A DNA stretch of 64,000 nucleotides from Echinicola strongylocentroti (GCF_003260975.1 NZ_CP030041.1:310001-374000); one strand, 5' to 3'. Numbered from the stretch's first letter, positions 8,348 through 17,453 are shown. The notes: generated from the sequence alone by a model not told the origin. Program-made: numbers and translations.

Positions 8348-9265
8348 TCAATCCTCCCAATATACCCTCGACTTATATATTTTCACGCTTTCATCCGTCA
8401 GTGTATCAGCGGGGTTGGTAAAATAAACATGATGGGTCCACCAACTTATTTCCCCCTTGGTATAGACCAGTTCTTTGGTCCTCGAATGGTAATTGATGGA
8501 TTTCACATGGCCTACATTCTCCAGTTGGTCGAATGGTGCAAATTCGTTGGTTTGTAAGTTAAATTCCCAAACACTATTGGTAGTTGAAAAAAGCAGCATT
8601 TGGTCATTTGTCAAATAGAGATCATGTCCGCTTTCATCAGGTATTTCCCAAGAGGCTATCATTTCCAGTTTCGGGGAGGTACTATCCCACTCTTTCAGCT
8701 TGTATTCCCGGAGCTCATCGTACCCCAAGGCAAATAAACTTTCCCGATTCTCTACCCATACCACTCCATGTCCAGAATATAAACTATCGGAATAGAGTAC
8801 CTTATTTGGCTCCAGCGCATCAAATAATTGGATGGCATTGCCACCGTTGGCGGTGGACAAGGCCACTGCTATCCTTCCTTCAGGCAGGTATTCGGCAGAA
8901 TGGGCATTGGGCACATGCGCATAAAACAAGGTATTGCCAGTTGACCTTTCTACTAAGGCTGCCCCACCACCTGATGAAGTGATCAATAGCCGATTGTCTC
9001 CCACAGGTTTGCACTCATCGTTGGTTTTAAAATAACCGACATACCCCGAAGGCATGTCCTTGGAATTGGCGGCACTCCACTCCCATTCTTTTTGATAACC
9101 TCCGTCAGTCCGACTGAATATAAGGACTTTGTCATCCCCACAAACAACTACCTCTCTTACGGAAGAATCTGGACGGATGCTGTTATGTTCGTTGTCAGCT
9201 CTACTTACACAGGCAGCAACCAATGTAGAGGCCAAAAATACTAAAATCAATAAGTTCGTTTTCAT
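8348..9265 (-). CDS. DUF6528-type secreted beta-propeller lipoprotein
   Basis: About 305 residues from the ATG at 9265 (MKTNLLILVFLASTLVAACVS), which opens with a lipoprotein signal peptide and lipobox LVAAC; longer in-frame N-termini would run into the adjacent R1 repeat and are not credible. The rest is a series of WD/propeller-like repeats (VVVCGDDKVLIFSR, GRIAVALSTANGGNAIQLFD, GHGVVWVENRESLFALGYDELREYKL, GHVKSINYHSRTKELVYTKG) typical of the DUF6528 family, whose biochemical role is unknown to me. It is the last gene of the sigma/FecR/SusC/SusD cluster, separated from susD by an R1 repeat. It may bind or process the imported glycan at the cell surface. Confidence 0.8.
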   Translation of the reverse strand: MKTNLLILVFLASTLVAACVSRADNEHNSIRPDSSVREVVVCGDDKVLIFSRTDGGYQKEWEWSAANSKDMPSGYVGYFKTNDECKPVGDNRLLITSSGGGAALVERSTGNTLFYAHVPNAHSAEYLPEGRIAVALSTANGGNAIQLFDALEPNKVLYSDSLYSGHGVVWVENRESLFALGYDELREYKLKEWDSTSPKLEMIASWEIPDESGHDLYLTNDQMLLFSTTNSVWEFNLQTNEFAPFDQLENVGHVKSINYHSRTKELVYTKGEISWWTHHVYFTNPADTLTDESVKIYKSRVYWED

Positions 9266-9279
9266 ATATCCATTAGTTA

Positions 9280-9467
9280 AACCCGGATTATGCGTTAGGA
9301 ATCGTAGTGAGAGCTGAAATTGCAAGAAAATCAGTTAGTTTGGAGGCATTAGCGTAGCACCGCTACGGTAATGCCGAAAACTAAAGTGAAACGACTGATT
9401 TTGAAGCAGTTTCAGGTCGCAACACCTGTGCGCCGTGGCGTAGATAGGCTAATGCATATTCCGGGTT
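9280..9467 (-). repeat. R1 MITE-like element, full copy
   Basis: 188 bp bounded by AACCCGGATTATGCGTTAG and the complement of AACCCGGAATATGCATTAG, with TTAA next to the left end and at the right end. It includes the central hairpin GCGTAGC-ACC-GCTACGG flanked by GCATTA/TAATGC. It fills the gap between susD (stop 5 bp away) and the DUF6528 gene (start 14 bp away), so a transcript of that operon must run through it. It is almost identical, in the opposite orientation, to the copy at 20877-21064. Confidence 0.85.
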
Positions 9468-9472
9468 AAATC

Positions 9473-11212
9473 CTACCATCCAGGATTTTGTTCCAGTTCT
9501 GGGTTAAGGGTCAGTTCTTCTGTGGGAATTGGTTTTAGGTACTCGTGATCTTCAAACACGGGGAGAGCGGCGTTATAAGGAACTATACGACCTTGATTAT
9601 CTTCACTTAGCCCATGGATTTCAGACATTCTGAAATACTGCACCCCTTCGACCTGGTCGGCAGGTGGAGTCTCATCATATTCCAGTACATAGAGATTGGG
9701 ATTATCATCACCATTTAGATCAATATACTCATGGAGCCCCTTCACATATATACCTTCGTATTCTTTCCTAAACAAATGTCCTTCCTTCCAACGCTTTAAG
9801 TCATCAGTCCGAAACCCTTCGAAGGCCAGCTCAACCCTTCTTTCCCTTCTTATTTCCAAAACCAAGGGATCAGAAGTATGGTCGTATATCCCATCCAAAA
9901 AACCGTCCACCTGTACGGGTAGGCTCAAGTGTGGTATCCCTACCCTGTCCCTGATAAGGTTTATGGTCTGGTCTACGCCCTCTTGACCGAGCTCTCCAAG
10001 TTCCGCTTTGGCCTCGGCATAGTTGAGCAATACCTCTGCATACCTGAAAATAATCACATCACGATAGCCACCACCCTGGTCTTCAATGGGAGGCCCTACT
10101 CTCTTATGGATCATATATCCTGTTACATTTTGGGAAAAGTCAGCAACCGCTTCCTCTTCCGTACCTACCCGCACATACCCCGGAGAAACCAACGTTTGGG
10201 AAAGTCTGGGATCGCGGTTCTGGAATTCGTTGAAATAGGACATCGTATCCCGCTTTTGGGCTTGGGGATAGGCCTGTTGGAAAGTCCTTCCATCCTTCAT
10301 CAAGTAGGTGCCTACCAAGTCACGTGTGGCCCCAAAATTCCCGTTTGAAGTGGAAGTGAAAAGCGGAGTGTAATAAAAAGTCTGGGTGTCCGATGAACGT
10401 GCCAAAATCACCTCATCGGTATAGGCATCTTTTGGCTGAAAGAGCTCAAAATAATCAGTGTCGGTATTTCCTGTTTGGAATAAGGAATAGGTAGCTGCAT
10501 CCATGATGGACTTGCTGGCCTCAGCGGCTTCTTCCAGAAATGGATCGCTCTCCGAAAGGGCCGCTTCTGTATGGTACTTTCTCCAGGTCCCCTCATAGAG
10601 GCATACCCGGGATTTTAGCGCCAAGGCAGTCCATTTGGATATACGGTTTTTATAGGTTTCTTCTGGAAGGTGTGCTATGGCATAATCCAGGTCTTTCCTC
10701 ACCGAATCCATTACCAATATTCTTGAATCCCTCGGCTTGTACAAGTCTTCATCATTGGTGTCCAACACCTTTCCATACCATGGCACATCACCAAACTGCC
10801 TGACCTTGTCATAGTAGAACCAAGCCCTGAAAAATTTGGCCAGTGCAAGGCTCCTGTTTTTCACATTCCCATCAAGATCAGCACGACTCACATTTTCAAT
10901 AAAATAGTTGATATCTCGAAGCTGTCCCCAGCTCCATCCTCCGCTACCAAGCGAGGTGGGAATAGAGTAAATCCCTCTTCTTATGGCAGGAGGGTTGCCG
11001 ATGTGTTCACTGTTGTCACTGGAAAAGTCCTCGGTAATCAGGTCTCGGTCGATGTAACTGTAGAACCCATTGGAATACGTTTCCACGCTGCTTTCGTTGT
11101 TCCAGAAATCCTCAGTTTCTCCCAGTTCGGTACCGGGCGTCTGCTCAAGGAAATCATTGTTACATCCCATTAAACTAACTACTACTCCTACTAGCAATAC
11201 TATATTTTTCAT
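9473..11212 (-). CDS. SusD/RagB-family outer-membrane lipoprotein
   Basis: A 579-aa surface lipoprotein partner of the STN-type SusC encoded upstream. It starts MKNIVLLVGVVVSLMGCNND with lipobox LMGC, followed by DFLEQTPGTELGETEDFW, the standard SusD opening. The C-terminal RagB/SusD domain is clear (VIIFRYAEVLLNYAEAKAELG, INLIRDRVGIP, ERRVELAFEGFRTDDLKRW), ending in LKPIPTEELTLNPELEQNPGW, the classic SusD terminus. The stop codon is 5 bp from an R1 repeat. The gene follows susC by 20 bp and is one of five genes in a sigma-regulated cluster. The ligand is unknown. Confidence 0.96.
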   Translation of the reverse strand: MKNIVLLVGVVVSLMGCNNDFLEQTPGTELGETEDFWNNESSVETYSNGFYSYIDRDLITEDFSSDNSEHIGNPPAIRRGIYSIPTSLGSGGWSWGQLRDINYFIENVSRADLDGNVKNRSLALAKFFRAWFYYDKVRQFGDVPWYGKVLDTNDEDLYKPRDSRILVMDSVRKDLDYAIAHLPEETYKNRISKWTALALKSRVCLYEGTWRKYHTEAALSESDPFLEEAAEASKSIMDAATYSLFQTGNTDTDYFELFQPKDAYTDEVILARSSDTQTFYYTPLFTSTSNGNFGATRDLVGTYLMKDGRTFQQAYPQAQKRDTMSYFNEFQNRDPRLSQTLVSPGYVRVGTEEEAVADFSQNVTGYMIHKRVGPPIEDQGGGYRDVIIFRYAEVLLNYAEAKAELGELGQEGVDQTINLIRDRVGIPHLSLPVQVDGFLDGIYDHTSDPLVLEIRRERRVELAFEGFRTDDLKRWKEGHLFRKEYEGIYVKGLHEYIDLNGDDNPNLYVLEYDETPPADQVEGVQYFRMSEIHGLSEDNQGRIVPYNAALPVFEDHEYLKPIPTEELTLNPELEQNPGW

Positions 11213-11232
11213 CTTTTTCTACGGTTTTGTTG

Positions 11233-14200
11233 TTAGAGTTTTACCTGAAGGCCAAATGAGAATACCCTTTGGATGGGGTAAGCGGTTCCTAGACCTACCC
11301 TGCTTTCATTGGCATCAGGATCTTTGGACAATCCTTCCGGGTCCAAACTGAAGTGCAGGCCTGTCGTTTCCCAAAGGTTCTGACCTGAAAAGTACAGCCT
11401 GATATTACTGATCTTGATTCTTTCGGTCAGCGAGGAAGGAATGGTATAGCCCACCGTCAGGTTTTTGAGTCTAAGGAAGGACGCATCCTGAAGGTACTTG
11501 GTCTGGGGTACGCCAAGGTCATTATTTCCCAAGGCCAGGTATCCTTGTGGTCTGGGAAAATAGGCATCTGGATTATCCGGTGTCCAGCGCTCTTCCACAG
11601 TATGCTGTAGCATCACTTGGTACTTTCTGTTGTATGGTCCCCAGAAATTCACTGCTTCTGCCCCTGGATAGATGTCTCTTTTGCCTACACCACGGAAAAA
11701 CACGTTTAGGTCAACACCTTTCCAGGCACCATTAAGAGTGATCCCATATTGATACCTAGGGGTGGTATTGCCGATTTTTTTATAATCCCCCGGATTGTCC
11801 AAGGTGCGTTCTCCAAAGTTGATCACTCCATCGCCGTTTACGTCCTGAAATTTGATCGTTCCGGCAGCAGCGTAGGCTTTGTAGGAATTGGTCTCTAGCA
11901 GTGCACCGTTCTGGGCTTCTTCATCTGTCTGAAAATACCCTTCAGTGGTCAAGCCCCAAATTTCCCCCAATTGCTGACCCGGATAATAGTCAGCCAAGTA
12001 ATTGGTCGGGTTATAATAGTCGGTGATTTCGGAATGATAGTCCGATATATTAAATCTTACGCCATAGCTGAAGGGGCTCTTACCCACTTTCTTCGTGTCA
12101 TTCCACCCAAGATTCAGCTCCCATCCTTGGGTCTTGAGCGATGCAATATTTTCCTTGGGAACGGTAGCTCCAAACACGGAAGGAAGAGACCTGAAATTGG
12201 CCAGCATATTATCGGTATTACGCTGGTAAATGTCCAAGGTGGTCGTAAGCCTATTCCTAAAGAAAGTGGCGTCCAGACCAAAATTCATCGTTTCAACGGT
12301 TTCCCAAGTAAAATTGGCCGATTTTGGATTTGGGGACGAGGTATAGTTGACCCGCTCTCCCTCCAGCGTATAAGCTGATTGGCTTACGCCCATGATGGGT
12401 ATATAGTCATAGGAGCCAATATTGGCATTCCCTATGGAGCCATAGGAAACCCTTAACTTAAGGTTATTGACCGTGGAGCGAATATTGTCAAAGAACGATT
12501 CCTCTGAGATCCGCCAAGCACCAGAACCTGCAATAAATGCATGTCCCCTGTTTTCTTTGGCGAATTTTGAAGAAAGAAAGTAGCTACCGTTTATTTCCAA
12601 TAAGTACTTTCCGTCCCAGTTATAGTTTATCCTTGTAAACACACTACGGCTGGAGTTCTTGTCATCGTCATCGCTGACGTTGGCCACACCAGACGCCAGG
12701 TTTAATGAGTGCTGGGGAACCTGAAGGGGATACTCCCGGTCGGCGTAGGAATAGAGATAGTTATAGCTTTCTTGGTTGTACCCAGCCATTACCGTCAGGT
12801 TATGGAGGCCAAAGGAAGTGTCATAGGTTCCATAGGCATTGATGTTGTTGCGAATGGTCCTCCATCTGCTCCGATAGATCTTGGATGGCCCAGCATCAGC
12901 ATAATAGTCAAGCACAATATTTCTATTGTTAAATGAATTGGAAAGGTATGGGCCTGTATTGTCCCACCAGCGTAATTTTTCCGTGTTGGTAAATTGATAG
13001 GTGCCATCGACATGTAGTTTTAACTTACCGCTAAGAATTTTCCAGTCTACTCCGATGGTTGACTTGGTGTCGTGCATGGTCTGTTCGATGCCAGATTGGT
13101 TTTCTACAAACTCCCTATAAAAGCCGATATCGGTTGGGATCATTTCTCCATCGATTTCCACATATTCAGGCATCATAGGGTTGGAGTTTTCTATGAAGCG
13201 CCAAACATTGGACGTAAACCCGTAAAGGTATTGGTTGGGGTGTTCTTCATCCCTTTTTACCAAACTTGTACTGTTAAACACCGAAAGGTTTTCGGTTACA
13301 TTATAAGTAATATTCGATCTAAGGGTATAACGGTTGATCTTTTCCGGCTTGAAGCTGAGTGCTCCTTCTTCATGGTTAAAGTCTCCCGAAAGGTAATATT
13401 GGAACTTCTTGTCCTTGCCGCCCACACTGAAGCGGTGGTTTTGCTTTGGTGTAAGGTCCCTAAACCACAGGTCATAATAATTGTACACCTGTCCTCCCAA
13501 AAGTAAGTTGGGCCTGCCGCCTATGTTTTCTACTGTAGCATGGGGAAGGGATGGGTCAGCGGCCACTTGCTCGGGATAGGCTATTTGGGCATCGGTAAAA
13601 TAATTATGGCCAATATTGGCATTGAATTCATTTTCATTGATACTAAGGTAGTCCAAAGGGTTATCGTACAATTCAGGAACCCTTGTCGGTTTGCTAAAAC
13701 CGAAGTAATTGTCATACCTCACGGACATCGCCTCATTCCCCCTTTTGGTGGTCACTAGGATCACACCAAAAGAAGCACGTGCTCCATAGATGGCCGTAGA
13801 AGCTGCATCTTTGAGTACGGAAATTTCTTCAATATCATGGGGAGAGATATTGTTGAGATCGTTCGTCGTCTGTGGTACTCCGTCGATTACGATAAGTGGC
13901 CCACCACCATTGATAGAAGTACTTCCTCGGATATTGAAGCCCGCTGCCCTTCCCGGTTTGCCATCGGCAATGTCGACATACACGCCGGGCAATTGTCCCA
14001 ACAAGGCTTCCCCTATGGTATTGACCTGGAGTGCGGAAAGTGACTTACCTCCGATATTGTCCACGGCACCGCTAAGGTTGACTTTTTTCTGTTCTCCATA
14101 ACCCACGACCACTACCTCTTCCAAAACCCCTTCTTTTTGGGAAAGCGATATCGTAAACTGGTTCTGGTTGCCAATCTCGATGGTTTTTGACTCATAGCCC

Positions 14201-14751
14201 AAAAATGAAACGCGGAGACGTTTTGCCTCTCCGTCCACGGTCAACTCAAAGCTTCCGTCCAGGTCGGTGACAGTCCCTCTTGAGCCTCCTTCTACAATGA
14301 TAGTCCCACCCACAATGGGCTCGTCAGTTTCCGCATCGATGACTTTTCCCTTCAGGGTGCGGTCTTCTTCTACGGATACTTTGCTTGCTCCCTTAGTATT
14401 TACAGCGGTGACAAAAATACTATTGTCTATTCTTCTGAACTGAAAATCGCATTGTTCCGTGATTTTCTTCAGGACGGTTCTTAGGTCGGTATCTAGCTTC
14501 AGGGTGATTTCTTGTTGGCTTTGAATGACCTTTTGGTTGTAGGCAAACCTAAAGTCCGTTTGGTGTTCAAGTCCAGTTAAAATCTCTACTAGGGAAGCCT
14601 TATGGGCATCTACACTTACATGGTAATCGGCTAGTCCCTGACTATTAGAAGTATTGGCCAACAGGGCCTGCAAGCAGACCACTTGAATCAAAAATACCCT
14701 AAAAGTGTGTTTGGTTAGAATCACAATTCGTTTACGTAAATTAATTTTCAT
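11233..14751 (-). CDS. SusC/RagA TonB-dependent transporter with N-terminal STN signalling domain
   Basis: 1172 residues. After a signal peptide (VFLIQVVCLQALLANTSNSQG) comes an STN domain at about residues 45-115 (SLVEILTGLEHQTDFRFAYN...DLRTVLKKITEQCDF), then a carboxypeptidase-regulatory-like domain (about 128-205), the SusC signature LEEVVVVGYGEQKK, the plug (HDIEEISVLKDAASTAIYGA) and a long barrel. In this family the STN domain contacts a FecR-type anti-sigma factor across the periplasm when ligand is bound; a FecR gene and an ECF sigma gene lie directly upstream. The channel therefore probably induces its own operon. A hairpin with a plus-strand T-run sits in the 116-bp gap before it. 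Confidence 0.96.
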   Translation of the reverse strand: MKINLRKRIVILTKHTFRVFLIQVVCLQALLANTSNSQGLADYHVSVDAHKASLVEILTGLEHQTDFRFAYNQKVIQSQQEITLKLDTDLRTVLKKITEQCDFQFRRIDNSIFVTAVNTKGASKVSVEEDRTLKGKVIDAETDEPIVGGTIIVEGGSRGTVTDLDGSFELTVDGEAKRLRVSFLGYESKTIEIGNQNQFTISLSQKEGVLEEVVVVGYGEQKKVNLSGAVDNIGGKSLSALQVNTIGEALLGQLPGVYVDIADGKPGRAAGFNIRGSTSINGGGPLIVIDGVPQTTNDLNNISPHDIEEISVLKDAASTAIYGARASFGVILVTTKRGNEAMSVRYDNYFGFSKPTRVPELYDNPLDYLSINENEFNANIGHNYFTDAQIAYPEQVAADPSLPHATVENIGGRPNLLLGGQVYNYYDLWFRDLTPKQNHRFSVGGKDKKFQYYLSGDFNHEEGALSFKPEKINRYTLRSNITYNVTENLSVFNSTSLVKRDEEHPNQYLYGFTSNVWRFIENSNPMMPEYVEIDGEMIPTDIGFYREFVENQSGIEQTMHDTKSTIGVDWKILSGKLKLHVDGTYQFTNTEKLRWWDNTGPYLSNSFNNRNIVLDYYADAGPSKIYRSRWRTIRNNINAYGTYDTSFGLHNLTVMAGYNQESYNYLYSYADREYPLQVPQHSLNLASGVANVSDDDDKNSSRSVFTRINYNWDGKYLLEINGSYFLSSKFAKENRGHAFIAGSGAWRISEESFFDNIRSTVNNLKLRVSYGSIGNANIGSYDYIPIMGVSQSAYTLEGERVNYTSSPNPKSANFTWETVETMNFGLDATFFRNRLTTTLDIYQRNTDNMLANFRSLPSVFGATVPKENIASLKTQGWELNLGWNDTKKVGKSPFSYGVRFNISDYHSEITDYYNPTNYLADYYPGQQLGEIWGLTTEGYFQTDEEAQNGALLETNSYKAYAAAGTIKFQDVNGDGVINFGERTLDNPGDYKKIGNTTPRYQYGITLNGAWKGVDLNVFFRGVGKRDIYPGAEAVNFWGPYNRKYQVMLQHTVEERWTPDNPDAYFPRPQGYLALGNNDLGVPQTKYLQDASFLRLKNLTVGYTIPSSLTERIKISNIRLYFSGQNLWETTGLHFSLDPEGLSKDPDANESRVGLGTAYPIQRVFSFGLQVKL

Positions 14752-14803
14752 AATTTTAGGTGTTTATTTCAATAAAATGACGGGGAATAACTTCCCGGTT
14801 GTT

Positions 14804-14837
14804 GGCTGGATTGTTGCCGCAATCCAGCCTTTTTTTT
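14804..14837 (+). terminator. Stem-loop with T8 run on the plus strand
   Basis: GGCTGGATTG pairs with CAATCCAGCC around a six-base loop and is followed by eight T on the plus strand. All neighbouring genes run on the minus strand, so as a terminator it would act against antisense transcription. On the coding strand the same stem lies between fecR and susC and could serve as an mRNA stabilising or processing hairpin, lowering or separating fecR and susC expression. Confidence 0.5.
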
Positions 14838-14867
14838 AAGTCAATCTAGTTTTACATAAGCATTTGG

Positions 14868-15839
14868 TTAGTTTTTACATCCTTGGTAATCAATAATAAT
14901 ACTTCCGTCCTTTTGGATCCTGTAATCAAAATCCACCAATAATTGGAGTTGGCTGAGTAAGTGCTCAATACCGTTGTTTTTACAAGTAGCTCTGATCTGG
15001 CAATGGTCATTTTGAAAATTTTCCAATATTATCTCTGTGTGATAATATTGTCTCAATAGCCCTATCGCCTCTTTAAATGATACTTTATCAAATTCTATAT
15101 ATTCTTTTTTCCAATTAAGGACCTGCCCAGCATCTGCCCATTGTTTATTTAATGCGCCGGACGATCGGTGAAAAACAACTGCTTCATCGGGCAACAGGAT
15201 TGCCTTCTTTTCAGGCTTCGCTGTTTGACTGACCTGAACTTTGCCTGAAACGACCGTGACCATTTCAGTTTGGGATTCATGTGCATTGATGTTAAAGCTG
15301 GTCCCCAGCACCTTGGTACTCAAAGAGGATGTTTCCACTATAAAAGGCTTTTGAACGTCCCTTGTTACCTCAAAAAAAGCTTCGCCTTCCAACTTCACCT
15401 TACGTTGCTCTCCATTAAATTGCTCAGGAAACGTAATGGCTGAACCTACATTCAAATGGACATTCGTGCCATCGCTAAGGGTGATCGTCGCACGCTGGCT
15501 GGCTGTCGTGCGCTTAGTGATCAGTTCGGCTTTAGGAAGTAAGGTGAGGTACTTTCCTGCCAAAAAACCTCCCAGAATAATCAAAGCTAGTACCGCCGCT
15601 ACTTTGACAAGGGGCTTTAACTTAATAACAGCTGTATTTCTTTTGCCCACAGTCATTTTGGAAGCCAGGTTATTCTCTAATCTTCCCTTGACATCATCCT
15701 CAAGACGGTCATTCCATTGTAGGGGCTTTTGGCTGAAGTATATCTTTTTGTAGGCTTGGCGAATGGCCTCTTCCTCCTCTGGAGTAGTTTTTCCCTTGGC
15801 CTGTAGTTCAAGTAGTCTCTCAAATTCTCTTTTATTCAT
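14868..15839 (-). CDS. FecR-family anti-sigma factor
   Basis: A 323-aa inner-membrane regulator. The cytosolic N-terminus (about 1-75, with LLELQAKGKTTPEEEEAIRQAY) would bind the ECF sigma factor. A single membrane helix follows (VAAVLALIILGGFLAGKYL, about 78-98). The periplasmic FecR domain (about 110-215) carries TITLSDGTNVHLNVGSAITFP and GEAFFEV. A C-terminal DUF4974-like secretin/STN-like domain (about 255-323, FDKVSFKEAIGLLRQYY) completes the usual Bacteroidota layout. It is encoded 91 bp downstream of the sigma gene and upstream of the STN-type susC, so the three form a signalling cascade. Assignment is firm. Confidence 0.95.
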   Translation of the reverse strand: MNKREFERLLELQAKGKTTPEEEEAIRQAYKKIYFSQKPLQWNDRLEDDVKGRLENNLASKMTVGKRNTAVIKLKPLVKVAAVLALIILGGFLAGKYLTLLPKAELITKRTTASQRATITLSDGTNVHLNVGSAITFPEQFNGEQRKVKLEGEAFFEVTRDVQKPFIVETSSLSTKVLGTSFNINAHESQTEMVTVVSGKVQVSQTAKPEKKAILLPDEAVVFHRSSGALNKQWADAGQVLNWKKEYIEFDKVSFKEAIGLLRQYYHTEIILENFQNDHCQIRATCKNNGIEHLLSQLQLLVDFDYRIQKDGSIIIDYQGCKN

Positions 15840-15930
15840 GCTGGCTCGTTTTTACACTTCTTTAGTAGCATGAAGTGGCTTAACTACCTGCTCGAATTTG
15901 AGGATTTAACAGTTTGGTAATTTGGGGGAG

Positions 15931-16512
15931 TTATAGGTAAAATACCGTTAATACAAGCACATAATAATGTTGCAAATTAGCTTTAAGGATTTTTTTGGCT
16001 TTGTGAAGGTGTCCTTCAACAGTCCGGGGGGATATGTTGAGATTGGAAGCGATTTCCTTAGAAGTATAGCCTTCCTCCTTTTGTAGGTAATAGACCTCCT
16101 TACATTTTGGCGGAAGCTTGTCTATGCTGTTTTCTACATACCTGTTCATCTCTTCCAATTCCAGCGGATCGTAAGTCGGCACCTGCACTTCGTATATGCC
16201 ATCTATGGTTTCCCAGTCCAACTCCCACTTTTTGTTTCTGATCACTGATGACACCTGGTATTTTACTGCAGAATACAGGTAGCTTTTTATATGTGTGACG
16301 TCCTTTTCGGGGGCCTTCTCCCATAGGGAAAGAAAAATTTCCTGGACTATATCTTCTGACTGCTCGACATTCTGGAGCATGCGAAAAGTGAACCCAAACA
16401 TCTTCTTCCAATAACGGTCAAACAGTTCTTGGAAGGCGGAATGGTCTGATTCTTTTATTCTTTCATAGAGTTTTTGATCAGTTACTTCCTTCATTGATGT
16501 GGGTTTTAGCAT
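15931..16512 (-). CDS. ECF-type RNA polymerase sigma factor
   Basis: A 193-aa sigma-70 family protein of the extracytoplasmic-function class. Region 2 is seen at about residues 20-90 (FQELFDRYWKKMFGFTFRML, then QSEDIVQEIFLSLWEK). Region 4 lies at about 125-180 (IDKLPPKCKEVYYLQKEEGYTSKEIASNLNISPRTVEGHLHKAKK), including the promoter -35 recognition helix. Start is ATG 16512, or possibly the ATG six codons later (16494). It heads the sigma/FecR/SusC/SusD/DUF6528 cluster and should activate its transcription when FecR is relieved. No consensus vegetative promoter was recognised upstream. Confidence 0.95.
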   Translation of the reverse strand: MLKPTSMKEVTDQKLYERIKESDHSAFQELFDRYWKKMFGFTFRMLQNVEQSEDIVQEIFLSLWEKAPEKDVTHIKSYLYSAVKYQVSSVIRNKKWELDWETIDGIYEVQVPTYDPLELEEMNRYVENSIDKLPPKCKEVYYLQKEEGYTSKEIASNLNISPRTVEGHLHKAKKILKANLQHYYVLVLTVFYL

Positions 16513-16681
16513 TCCAAATCAAAAGGAAATCCCTTTAAATAGCACTTTTATCCTGTTAAGCAATGTTTAAGTTTTTGGCCGACGCCGGGACTTTCCCAGT
16601 GGTGGGGTTTTACTATGCTGATTAGTGCTTGGGGTAAACATTGCTTCATTTAGAAAATAGAACGACGGGCAGGCTATATGC

Positions 16682-16760
16682 AACCCGAAATATGCATTAG
16701 CCTGACGGTTATGGAACGCTAGACAGGTTCACTATCCGCCGCGGCGGATACCTCAATCTC
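16682..16760 (+). repeat. R1 dispersed repeat, partial copy overlapping the mepB-like 3' end
   Basis: Starts AACCCGAAATATGCATTAGCCTGACGG, here quoted only to its first end motif AACCCGAAATATGCATTAG, then contains the variant palindrome TCCGCCGCGGCGGATA and the segment TCTCCAAACAACCTGATT. The same variant occurs at 63432-63600. It occupies the last ~40 bases of the MepB-like reading frame. Confidence 0.7.
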
Positions 16761-17285
16761 CAAACAACCTGATTGTTTTATTTGATATAGTTTACTCACT
16801 TTATCCAAATCAGTCGTTTTATTGATCTCATAAAAGTAACCAAGCTGCCATTGTTGCGTTCTTTTTGCTTGGCTGTTTTGAACTTCATCCCATATTGGAT
16901 AAACTCTAAAACCTCTTTTTCCGGCTTTACTCTTTGATATAATATAGCCCTTCTTAATTAATTCAGATTTAGGAAACACAAATTGTCCAAAACGCTCGCC
17001 TGCCTTTACATTGATTACGTAAAAATCAAACTGATCATTTTCGGAAAAAGGCTCCGTAAAGCCGTTTTGGTTCCTTTTCCAAAACGTCACAAATTGTCCT
17101 GCTTTCTTAGGCGTTATTTTAGAGCTTCTGGATATAATCTTCTTTCCATTGAGCTCAAACTGACAAGCATCATATGCTGATCCTTCAAGCTCACTATTCA
17201 AATGTGAAATATCAAAAGATAACTTATCGTAGATAGCATTATTAACGTCAAGTAGATGTTGGTTAAAAGCATCAATTCCAGCCAT
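16719..17285 (-). CDS. MepB-family protein
   Basis: About 188 residues from the ATG at 17285 (MAGIDAFNQHLLDVNNAIYD). The middle matches the MepB family, small proteins often found near MepR/MepA-type regulators but without a known activity: YDACQFELNGKKIISRSSKITPKKAGQFVTFWKRN, DQFDFYVINV, RFGQFVFPKSELIKKGYI, KRGFRVYPIWD. A longer frame back to 17468 exists, but those extra 61 codons coincide with the R2 repeat (17302-17453) and are not protein-like, so I reject them. At the 3' end the last dozen codons (...LEIEVSAAADSEPV) are supplied by an R1 repeat. No regulator or efflux gene adjoins it. Confidence 0.75.
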   Translation of the reverse strand: MAGIDAFNQHLLDVNNAIYDKLSFDISHLNSELEGSAYDACQFELNGKKIISRSSKITPKKAGQFVTFWKRNQNGFTEPFSENDQFDFYVINVKAGERFGQFVFPKSELIKKGYIISKSKAGKRGFRVYPIWDEVQNSQAKRTQQWQLGYFYEINKTTDLDKVSKLYQIKQSGCLEIEVSAAADSEPV

Positions 17286-17301
17286 TTGTATTTTGTTTTT
17301 T

Positions 17302-17453
17302 TGATTATACGCTTTCTGGCCAGTAGTTTTTATTTCTCGCCGAACGCACAGAAAACCTAGAATGAAACAACGCTTTTCTGAGATTTCCGTGGTTTCTGTA
17401 AGGACATATTTTATATCCCTGTGATTACTGGTATCATGGCGGATATACATATT
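17302..17453 (+). repeat. R2 dispersed repeat, copy 1
   Basis: About 150 bp running from TGATTATACGCTTTCTGGCC through GTAGTTTTTATTTCTCGCCG and GCACAGAAAACC to GGCGGATATACATATT. A near-identical direct copy lies at 18311-18462, and two diverged copies in reverse orientation at 27552-27688 and 33755-33899. The repeat lies directly upstream of the MepB-like start codon. Confidence 0.8.

Noticed and set aside
8163-8360. A 65-codon minus-strand frame overlapping the 3' end of the DUF6528 gene
   Set aside because: Start codon lies inside the end of the DUF6528 gene and the last codons are R1 repeat; no family resemblance, so not supported as a gene.
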